A DNA stretch of 64,000 nucleotides, taken from positions 22,442,619 to 22,506,618 of the forward strand of contig NC_089863.1 in NCBI RefSeq assembly GCF_036373705.1. The letters run 5' to 3'. A program made the position numbers and the translations under genes. The stretch is from Amia ocellicauda. Taxonomy: Eukaryota > Chordata > Actinopteri > Amiiformes > Amiidae. The notes beneath the pieces are model-generated. The model had not been told where the DNA came from. It searched no databases and saw only the letters and a program-made list of their open reading frames with translations. Shown here one piece after another: positions 54,848 to 64,000 of this stretch; position 1 is the stretch's first letter, and each line of letters opens with the position of its first letter.

Positions 54848-57111
54848 TGTAAAGTTCTAATTGTGTCATTCAAGATACAGTCTGCAATTCCGAAGTTTGG
54901 CCTCATGATAGAGGTAGAGGTCTACGTAAGGAATGTCATGATGTGGCTGACATGCGAAGCTTTCATTTTGGTTGGTGTACAGCAGCAAGATTTTGTGTCC
55001 TATCAACTTGTCTTCATGAACTTTGACAGATCTTTCTTCTAGTTGAATCACTGACAATTTAAGTTCATTAGGCTATAGTTCTGAAGATATTTGCTGTCAT
55101 AAGTGACATAATGTAACAGAATTTGGTGAGTTTTTGAATTTTGCTGATAGGTTATTCTGGGGTCAATATCATGCTTTTGTTAGTATGTGTATTTTGCATT
55201 CATGCACAGTCATTTTCTTGTGGCTGCCATGTTGCTGAACATAGTCACTTGTCTCTTGCAGACGTGATAGATAGCAGTGTTTATGTAATACATGCAAAGT
55301 TTCAGGGCACTGGGCTTTAGGATTCCATACTAGCTGTTGTCATTTTTGCACACATGTTAAATCCAACAATGTGGCTTAACCGTGTACCTCACAATCTTAA
55401 TTATCAGGTTTTATGTTCAATGCACAGACATAAACATAGGTGCTGAATTTCATCTGTGTACTGTATTCCAGTGTAGAGGTAATGTGATACTTGTCTGAAG
55501 CGACGCATACGTTTTTTCCATGGGCCCACAGCACCTATGTTTTTCACTGGGGCAACTCGCCTTTAACAACCTTGGTAGTACTCTGTACTAGTGTCATGCA
55601 TACCAATTTGTGGTACAGTGGGTACAAGTGGTATGGATTACAAGGCACCAAAGCTGGAATCAGAGAATGCTACATGGCAGACAAAGATTGCGCCCGGGGA
55701 ACTTCTGATGAACAAGCGTAATAGTGGGGCATAAGGTATGCATGTGTGTGAAGTGGCATATGCATGTGTCCGTTATTTGTGGAGAAGAATGTTGTTGCAT
55801 TTCACAATTTAGACTCCTATTACGATATTTAGCAACACCATGACACCAGCATGTGCAGTTTTCACTGCATTTGTAGGTATAAGTGGTTTCCACATCACTT
55901 GTGAGTTTCGTGAGTTTTTATGCATGTATAAGCGTTTTATGGACATTTGAAAGTTTCAAGTTTTCTGCATTGAAGATACAGAATGCAATTTCCAAGTTTG
56001 TCCACATGATGGAGGTAGAGGTCTACATAACGAATGTCAGTATATGGTTGAGGCTGTCATTTTCATTGGTGTATAGCAACCATGTTTTTTGTCCAATCAA
56101 CTTGGCTTTTTCAACTTTGACAGATGTTTGTACTAGTGTTAATCATTGAAAATGTAAGCACCTTAGGATTCACTGTTCTGTAGATATTCACTGCTGCGTG
56201 TGACATGGCCTTCAGCATCGGAACCAGTGCGGGGTGTCCTCGTTGGTGACAAAACTCACCACAGTCAAGCATAACATTGTAATGTATTATTGTACCAAGT
56301 TTGTTGAGTTTTTGAATATGGCTCAGGGATTTTTTCTTGGGTCAAAGTTAATGCTTTTATAAATATGTGTATTTTGCATATGTGCACAGTCATTTTCTCG
56401 TGGCTGCCATGCTTTGCACGCAGTCACTTGCCTCTTGCAGACATGATAGATAGCAATGTCTATGTAATACATGCAAAGTTTCATGGCTCTTGGCTTTAGG
56501 GTTCCGGAGTACTAGCTGTTTTCATTTTCGCACACGGACACATGATAAATCCAGCATTGCGGCTTAACTGTGTAGCCTTCAAACTTCATTTTCCAATTGT
56601 ATATTCAAGGTATAGACTTAAACATATGTGCAGAGTTTCATGTGTGTACTGCATTCCAGTGTGCAGGAAATGAGTAACTTGTCTGAAGTGGCGTATTTGT
56701 TTCTTTCATTGGCCCACAGCACCCATGTTATTCACTGGGGCAACTCGCCTTTAACAACCTTGGTAGTCCTCTGTACTAGTGTCATGTATGCCAATTTGTG
56801 TCACAGTGGGTATAAGTGTCTTGGAGTAGAAGGCACCAAAGCTTGAATCAGAAAACGCAGCCTGGCGGACAAAGCGTGAGACCGAGCAACTTCTGATGAA
56901 CAAGCGTAACAGTGGGGCATAAGGTATGCATGTGTATGAAGTGGCATATTCATGTGTCCGTTGGTTTTGGAGAAGAAGATTTTTGTAGAATTTCACAATT
57001 TCGCCACTCATCGCAACACGGCGGCGGCACCATGTGACCGACACATGTAGTTTTCACTGCATTTGTAGGTATAAGTTGTGTCTACAACACTTGCGAGTAT
57101 CGTGAGTTTTC
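54848..57111. repeat. two diverged tandem units of about 1.1-1.2 kb
   Basis: 54870-55090 pairs with 55970-56190, and 55490-55735 pairs with 56680-56920, at roughly 75-85% by eye (for example GGGGCAACTCGCCTTTAAC in both). No convincing protein is encoded. The Tc1-like element lies inside the left unit. Confidence 0.7.

Positions 57112-57165
<54 letters not shown>
57112..57165. repeat. (AAT)n tract
   Basis: Pure AAT units ending the second diverged unit, followed by a hairpin-repeat variant (57166-57215). Confidence 0.9.
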
Positions 57166-57167
<2 letters not shown>

Positions 57168-57260
57168 TCCTAACAGAAACAATAGGATTCCAGCACTTCG
57201 TGCATGGAAGCCTAATAATAATTTAAAGAGCAGCGTTTCACCACCAGCCTTGAAAGCAGC

Positions 57261-57332
57261 GAGCTCTTGTGGCAAGGGTAGCACGTCTGACTCTAGATCA
57301 CAAGGGTGCGTGTTCAAATGACGTCGGGGTCA
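57261..57332 (+). pseudogene. tRNA-Trp-like relic with CUA anticodon, copy 4
   Basis: Same 72 nt as 46-117, including CTA. It lies in the old unit that lacks the LINE, so the CTA state is older than the LINE insertion. Confidence 0.75.
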
Positions 57333-57430
57333 GTGTTTTGTACACCAGCAGTAACCAGTAACCCTAAGGTTGCATGAGTAATGGCACAGCTGACAGTGTA
57401 AAGTGCTTAACACCTTGTCGTTGATCTTGC

Positions 57431-57438
57431 AAAAAGGG
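57431..57438. other. empty target site of the array LINE
   Basis: CTTGCAAAAAGGG is followed directly by TTTGAAGCAGCATGAAAGAG. In the array units the same two flanks are separated by the 3.1-kb LINE. Confidence 0.9.
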
Positions 57439-57498
57439 TTTGAAGCAGCATGAAAGAGTACACTTGAGAGCTGAGAACGGAGAGAGAGGACTGTATTC

Positions 57499-57570
57499 TG
57501 CGTTGGCCGGGAATCAAACCCAGGTCAACTGCTTAGAAGGCAGCTATGCTAAACACTATACCACCAACAC
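57499..57570 (-). pseudogene. tRNA-Gly-derived relic with TCT anticodon, copy 5
   Basis: Full-length tRNA-Gly(UCC) relative. The anticodon loop reads CTTCTAA (TCT in place of TCC), the 5' end is GTGTTGG and C56 is T. Confidence 0.65.
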
Positions 57571-57655
57571 TTAAAAACATCTTCCACACAATATCTCACT
57601 GTGGTCGAACATGATTCCAGCATTGCAAAGTGGCAGGGAATTTGTAATCCAAATT

Positions 57656-57778
57656 CTTCTTCTTCTTCTTCTTCTTCTTCTTCTTCTTGGCAGACGCCCA
57701 TATCCAGGGCGACTTACAACATATGTGCAAGAATACAGTAATTACAAGGCATCAAACATTACAAATTCAATTTAACTA
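57656..57778 (-). mobile_element. short interspersed element inserted in the old unit
   Basis: 123 bp starting with (CTT)n on the plus strand and containing GGCAGACGCCCATATCCAGG and GCGACTTACA, a motif widespread in fish genomes. It is flanked by AAATT (57651-57655 and 57779-57783). The uninterrupted paralogue is at 3530-3545. Family name not assigned. Confidence 0.65.
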
Positions 57779-57924
57779 AAATTGCAATCAGTGATCATTT
57801 GGGAAGCCCTGCGTTATCTCCACTTTCCTGTTCCTGAGTGCGGAATGAAATTGTCCATTAGCAGCTTTCCAAATTGCACTTTATTTAGACCTTTTTGAAA
57901 AGAAAGAAAACCAAATTGGAAACA

Positions 57925-57976
57925 TAGCAGAGGATGGTTTCGATCCATCTGCAAGCTTCGGCTGTGCCACTCTGCT
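57925..57976 (-). pseudogene. initiator tRNA-Met relic without anticodon arm, copy 5
   Basis: The acceptor (AGCAGAG/CTCTGCT) and T arm are recognisable. About 20 nt including the anticodon arm are gone. Confidence 0.7.
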
Positions 57977-58260
57977 CTTCATGCACACATCCACCTGTTA
58001 ACGTCACAGCCACTCCTATATTGCATATTGCATGCTTTACAAGTTTGCAAAGCCCTGCGTTATTTCCACTTTCCTGTTCAAGACTGCACACCGAGCTTCT
58101 CCATGCGCTGGAGCAGCTTTCCAGGTTTCAGTGCCTTTACATTTCACCCTGTATGTGCTGTGGGAAGCATCATGTCAATTGTGTTGTACTAAGACGATCA
58201 GGGCTCAGATCCGAGCTCTAAAATGATCGTGCTTTTGAGCAGGATCAGAGCTTGATCCGA

Positions 58261-59949
58261 CTTTTTAACATGCAGGAAGTCTGTAGACTTCAACTAGTTC
58301 GCCGGCGTCCAACACGCACACCGCAGCTATTTAAAGACAGGCAAAAGCCTTAAGCACAGATAAACAACGAAAATGTGACTTACATTCTTTACAAAGATTT
58401 GCACTTTAAAATAAACAATATCATGTAGAACCGTCCATTCTGCTTGTGTGTCTTTATGGTGAGGTGTAGTTTGTGTGTGATTAGCGTTGTATTTATATTT
58501 ACATTTCTGTAAAAAAGCATGTAAAAGCTCCAGCAACCCCGTTGCAAACTATTGTAGCAACTCCACGGCTGTGCAACGCTTTGAGAAGCGCCCCTACACG
58601 CCATACCTGTAAGACATTTCTTAAAACTCACCTTTATACAAAAGATTTTATGGATCTCTCTTACTCTTAGTTGCAAGTTGTTTTTAAATACTCTTGCGTT
58701 GCTACTGTTCTGTTGCCTGCTTGACATTGTCTGTTCTGACTGTTTGAATTGTAGCGCTATTGGGTACGAGAAAAGCGCGTTATGAATACAATTGATTGGC
58801 AAATTATTATTATATAATTTGTGTAGCTAAAGAAACGCACAACAGTGCAAGAAACTGCAAATGTTGTGTACTTTGTGAGGTTTTAACGGATCTGATGTGC
58901 CCTGTCCTTGACGGACAACTTTTCAGATGACGGACTACAAATGATCGTGTGGGATCCAGTGGCAATCAGACTGATTATCATTAGTGAACAGCTAAGCTTA
59001 TTTCATGAATAAAGTCAGCAATAGTGTCACAAGTGACTATTTGTTCATTTCTTTTATAATCCGTTTTTGTCACGGTTTTTGTTTTGGTATTGTATTGTCA
59101 TTAAGAATGTGGTTTGTTTTTCACGTGCAAATGACTCGTAAATCCCTAAATTGATAGGACACTTACTTTTGAAGGGGTGATTTGCAGATTGTCTTGATTG
59201 GGCACCTGTCCATTGTTTTCTTTAATTACATCCACAGTTAAACAGGACTGGGGGAGGGGGGGTGGAGTGAAAGAGGATTGCCCTGAGCAGCCACGACCTG
59301 ACCAAAAGCCTGACGAGTCCACTGACAGCGAGACGGACCCCGACGAAACGGACTTCACGGAATACATGGAATCACTTATTTTTATTTTTGGTTGTGTTCA
59401 GATACTGGGGTGTATTCTCTTTCTTGGTCTTGGGCTGATCTCCTCACCGCTCCTCTCATAGGCTGCTCCCCGTTGAGATTTAAGTTTAATAAAATTGATT
59501 TTAAAAACTTTAAGATCTGTTTTGTCATGGTGTTTTATGGGGATTTCTGAGCCTGGCAGGGATTTATAAGTTTTAGGACCGTATCTCTCTAAAGGTGAAA
59601 TTAAGGACAGTTAAACAAAATTCTAAGGGATAGCTGTGGCAATAGCACAGTATAGTTGTGTGAAAGGTTTGTTTGTCATTGTGTCATTAGAGCGGTAGAT
59701 GTTTAAGGAGTCGCACCGGAGACTGACGAGCCGGTTTATGTCCGTAGGAAACTGCTTAGTTACCGCACACACTGCTTAATAATCGGATCAAATTAAACGA
59801 TCTTGACCTGCTTCGTACAACGCCTTTGCATGATCCTGGCTCACTGGATCCGATCCTGTTTTCCGATCCTGTTTTCTGATCCTGTTAGTACAACCAGCCC
59901 CTGCTGAAGCTTGAAACCACAAGCTCGGCATAACTCAGGCTCTGCTCTA
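58261..59949. other. unique sequence without a supported gene
   Basis: 58740-58815 (GAGAAAAGCGCGTTATGAAT, ATTATTATTAT) looks like the 3' tail of an L2-type LINE or a SINE using it. A plus frame of 87 codons at 59198-59461 ends in a hydrophobic stretch (FIFGCVQILGCILFLGLGLI), and AATAAA follows at about 59489. It could be the 3' end of a gene or chance; I do not recognise a family. Confidence 0.35.
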
Positions 59950-62900
59950 TAAGGTTCCAGCTGCTGGACACCGAGTAGGACAGTGACAGCTAAGAGCGTG
60001 ATGGTGAAGGGGGGGCAGTTGAGCACCAGAGCACCTTGGTGCCCACTCCCCCACAGAATAGGAAGGAAGTTCTAGTAGGAGACTAAATTCTTAGAGGCGT
60101 AGATCACGCAGTGTGTTCTAGTAAGGAGACCCGCATGGCACCTTGCCTGCCTGGTGCTCAGGTTGCAGATTTCCCTAAACTAGTAGACGGGCTACTGGCC
60201 AAAGCTGGGGGGAACCCACTGGTCATGGTCCACATTGGAACCAATGACATAGGAAAAGGTAGGACATAGGTTCTGCAAGACAAATTTAAAGAGCAGAACC
60301 TGCACAGTAATTTTCTCTGAAATACTTCTGGTACCACGGACAGGTAGACAGGCAGAGATTAGAAAGTTTAACGTAATTGAAATCTTGGTGTAGGGAAGAG
60401 GGGTTTAGGTTTATGGAGCATTGGTCTTTCTTCTGGGATAGATGGGACCTGTACAAATGGGACAGTCTACATCTAAACAGAAGGGGGGCTAATGCATTGG
60501 GAGAGCGTATGTGCAGAGTAATTGAGAATCATTTAAACTAGGGACCAAGGGGGCAGGGAGCTCTGACAATGGGAGATGTTGCTCTAAGGAAAGAAAACGG
60601 AGGGAACTTGCTAGTAGGAAAGTCCTGAAATGTATGTACCTCAATGCCAGGAGTATAAGGAACAAGATGTTGGACTTGGAAGCCACAGTGCTGGCATGTG
60701 ATTATGATGTTGTAGGAGTGATGGAAACATGGCTTACAGAAAACAATGGGGATGAATACAAGTTGGAAGGATACACACAGTTTAGGAGAGACGGGCAAAA
60801 TTGAAGAGGGGGTGGGGTAGCATTATATGTGAAAAATTACATTGAAGCAGAAGAACTCAAATTAGATCCCAGTAACGGAACAGAATCTTTGTGGGTGAAA
60901 CTTTTGGACAAGAGATCTGGAGGATTAGCGGTAGGAGTGTGTTACAGGCCACCAAACTCACATATCCAGCATGATGTTGCATTCTACAGTGTAATCAGGA
61001 CTGCATGTAGCAAGGATGTGGCTGTTATAATGGGGGATTTCAATTTCCCAAACTTAGACTGGGAAAGCCCAGTTGGGACTACAGAAGCAGAAATAGAAAT
61101 GGTTGAGATGGTAAATGACTGCTTTCTAACTCAATTTGTCAGGGAACCAACCTGGGAGAGCGCATGCATTGACTTGATCTTTTCAAATGACCAAGATAGA
61201 GTCAGGGGGACAGTACTTAGAGAGCCAATGGCAAATTGTGATCACAATATGGTTGCTATGAGGCATTCTTTCAAAAAACAAGTCTAAAACCATGGTCTAT
61301 AATTTCAGAAAAGCAAACCTTGAAGGTATGAGGTGGCACTTAGAAGAGGTAGACTGGAGCACACTGGATACAGATTCAGTTGAAAATGGATGGTTATATT
61401 TTAAGAATATACTACTTGAGGCTCAGGAGCAATTTGTACCAAAACTTAGCAAATTGAGGACCAAGAAACAGTGGCCAAAATGGTTTAATAGAGGTATGCA
61501 AAAAAATACCAAGAGGAAGACAATGCTGTATAGTGCATACAAAAGGGACAGAGATTAAACAAATACATAGAATATGATGAGCTCAAAGAGATCTTAAGAA
61601 AGGGACCAGGAAAGCAAAGAGGGAAATAGAAAGAAACATAGCTCTTGGAGCTAAAACTAATGCAAAGAGCTTTTTTTTCAATATTACAACAGCAAGAGGT
61701 CAATAAAGGAGGAAGTGAAACCGCTAAAGGGCAAAAATTGAAGTATATTGGAAAATCAACAAGATGTGGCAAATGTTTTAAATGAGTATTTCACAGAGGT
61801 TTTTACAAAAGAAAGGACAGATAATATGCCACAGGTTAACAATCAATCCAGGCAAATCCTAGGAGAGATCAGGATAAATGAGGAGGAGGTATTAAAGGGA
61901 CTAGCAGAATTAAAAACAAACAAATCACCTGGGCCAGATGGTATATTTCCAACAGTACTTAAAGAAATGAGGGACATGATTTATAGGTCGTTAACTCAAA
62001 TATTCCAAATGACACTTAGAACAGGGGATGTGCCAACTGACTGGAAAACTGAGCCAGGAAATTACAGACCAATCAGTCTCACCTGCATCACTTAAAAATA
62101 ATTAGACAGAAAATAGAGGTGCATCTTAATGAAAACGATATTCTTGGAGATAGTCAACATGGGTTTAGACGAGGCAGATCACGTCTTACTAATATATTCA
62201 ATTTTTTTGAGCATGCAATTGCAGCTGTAGATCATGTGAAAGCATATGATATGATATTCATAGATTTTCAGAAAGCTTTTGATAAGGTTCCACACCAAAG
62301 ACTGATCCTCAAATTGGAAGCAGTAGGCATTCAGGGTAATGTAAGTAGATGGATTATGAACTGGTGATGTATAGGAAACGGAGGGTGTCGATTAGAGGAG
62401 TCACTTCTAACTGGAGTGAGGTTGTTAGTGGAGTTCCACAGGGATCAGTACTAGGGCCTTTGCTTTTTCTAATCTATATTAATGATCTGGACTCTGGGAT
62501 AGTTAGCAAACTTGTCAAATTTGCAGATGATACTAAAATAGGTGCCTCAGCAGATACAATCTCGGCAGCACAGGCTATTCAAAGGGATTTAGATAATATT
62601 CAGTTGTGGGCCGACACCTGGCACATGAAATTCAATGTGGACAAGTGCAAAGTAATACATGCAGGTAACAAAAATGTCCACTATAATTACACTATGGGAG
62701 GAATAGAACTAGATGAAGTAATGCATGAGAAAGACCTAGGAGTCTATATAGATTCCTCACTTTCTCCATCCAAAAAATGTGGGGAAGCAATAAAAATGGC
62801 AAACAGAAAGTTAGGGTATATTGTCAAAAGTGTAGAATTGAGAATAAGGCAGTAATGTTAAGACTGTACAATGCACTAGTTAGAGCTCATCTGGATACTG

Positions 62901-63385
62901 TGGACAGTTCTGGGCTCCACACTTCAAGAAAGATTTAGCTGCTCTAGAGGCAGTTCAGAGGAGAGTAACCAGACTTATTCCAGGTCTGAAGGGAATGTCC
63001 TACTGAGAGACTGAGGGAACTGAACCTTTTCAACCTGGAATAGAGGAGACTACGTGGGGACTTGATCCAAGTCTTCAAAATCATGAAAGGCATCAACCAC
63101 ATTAAACCAGAGGAGCTTTTCCAGATCAGCAGGGACACACACACACCTGGGGACGCAAATGGAAATCGGGCTTCAAGGCATTCAAGACAGAAAACAGGAG
63201 ACACTTCTTCACACAGAGAGGCATCACAATCTGAACAAACTCCACAGCAATGTGGAATCTGACAATTTGGGAACATTCAAAAATAGACTGGATAGGATCC
63301 TTGGATCACTTAGATATTAATGGACACCAAACGAGTACGATGGGTCCAATGGCCTCCTCTCGTTTGTAAACTTTCTTATGTTTCT
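59950..63385 (+). mobile_element. CR1-group LINE, older independent copy with RT core
   Basis: Starts inside ORF1 at the point matching 645 of copy A and runs to the 3' end CTTATGTTTCT. It differs from the array copies by many substitutions and short indels but keeps both segments they have lost: the esterase block HIGTNDIGKG near 60232 and the RT palm. Flanks are unrelated to the tRNA unit. Confidence 0.92.
60630..63320 (+). pseudogene. LINE ORF2 relic with reverse-transcriptase palm
   Basis: Endonuclease from 60630 (LNARSIRNK, ETWLTE, GDFNFPNLDW, SACIDLIFSN, CDHNMV). RT blocks are KSPGPDGIFPTVLKEM (about 61930), NYRPISLTC, HGFRRGRSRLTN, FIDFQKAFDKVPHQR, GVPQGSVLGPLLFLIYINDL and the catalytic KFADDTKIG (about 62530), then the thumb. 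Frame changes near 61265, 61550, 62095, 62365 and 62850 split it into six or more pieces. Decayed. Confidence 0.9.
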
Positions 63386-64000
63386 ATGGTACGTTGGAAC
63401 TGCCCTGTGTATCAGTGAAATCAACTAAACTCAGATGTCTTTTAAACCATTCCATATCTCCATCCTTGCAAGAAACTATATTGGAAGAAAACATGTCAAT
63501 TTCTACATTATTATTATCTCAGATTATCACAGATCCTAAATAATTCAGTGAACCACAGTTTTGGCAAAATATTGATAAACAAAAACCTGAATTCGATATG
63601 ATGTCATCCTGATAACAGGACCACTGTATTACCGCTTGGCTACAGGTTTCCAAGATCTTCAAGAACTGCCGTGACTGTGGCTGTCAGCAGATTTCACTGT
63701 TGAGTAAATGTTTCCAGTGTTTCATGAAGCCTTGTTTCAATTGTGTTAGTGTTGCGGAAAGCTTCGTTCTATCAATCTCTACATATGGTTCAATGCTTCG
63801 GAAAGATTAGCTTCCCCATCACTACTAAACATGCGATTCCCGTTTCCAGGTTTGTTTCTGGCCAATCTGGAACCCTAGGCGAGATCTCTAAAAATCCAAA
63901 ATCCAGAGTCAAATATTGTGTGCAGCTATAAAATAAAAAACAAATGTTATTCGTTTTATTTTTCAGTGTTTCTCCTATGTTATATTCATAGCGGCTCCTA
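63386..64000. other. unannotated right edge
   Basis: No gene, RNA or repeat that I can support. Confidence 0.4.

Noticed and set aside
59198-59461. Possible small membrane protein
   Set aside because: A hydrophobic C-terminus alone is weak evidence. No homologue, promoter or splice context seen, so it is mentioned only in the regional entry.

Overview
The window looks like germline DNA of a ray-finned fish. The grounds are two tandem copies of an intron-containing zona pellucida (ZP3-type) egg-coat gene, vertebrate-type nuclear tRNAs, and a repeat mix typical of fish: CR1-group LINEs with an ORF1 esterase, Tc1-like elements, a BED-finger hAT, Harbinger remains, an endogenous retrovirus fragment and AAT-rich hairpin repeats. 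I cannot name the species. There are no bacterial features.

Layout. 1-14113 holds two copies, period 7568 bp, of a tRNA-rich unit. In order it carries a tRNA-Trp relic with a CUA anticodon (+), a CR1 LINE (+), tRNA-Gly(UCC) (-), initiator tRNA-Met (-), a tRNA-Arg relic (-), tRNA-Gly(CCC) (-), tRNA-Ala(UGC) (+), a deleted Tc1-like element (-) and an (ACT)n microsatellite. The second copy is cut by a deletion that fuses its Tc1 to the next LINE at about 14113. From there a larger segment of about 9.6 kb (LINE, tRNAs, ZP3-like gene, second tRNA-relic set) occurs twice, at 14115-23709 and 27257-36919, with a period of 13.14-13.21 kb. The ZP3-like genes are at 18991-21376 and 32201-34586.

36920-39010 holds older, diverged pieces of the same unit, including the best tRNA-Ala. 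39011-43235 is a pile-up: a retroviral 3' end (env part and LTR), a Tc1-like element (40262-41512) and Harbinger remains. 43244-51553 is a whole hAT transposon with an 8-bp target duplication. Its 3.1-kb body is tandemly doubled, and a smaller TIR element sits in its first intron. 51562-57215 is low-complexity and diverged repeat DNA with one almost full-length Tc1-like element (53623-54845). 57216-58260 is an old tRNA unit that never received the LINE. 59950-63385 is an independent, older but more complete CR1 copy.

How it fits together. Only the two ZP3-like genes look like protein-coding host genes, and a few tRNAs look usable. Everything else is transposon sequence or sequence carried along by segmental duplication. 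Shared internal deletions and empty-site paralogues (38409, 57431) show that the LINE and Tc1 copies in the array were multiplied by DNA duplication and not by their own transposition.
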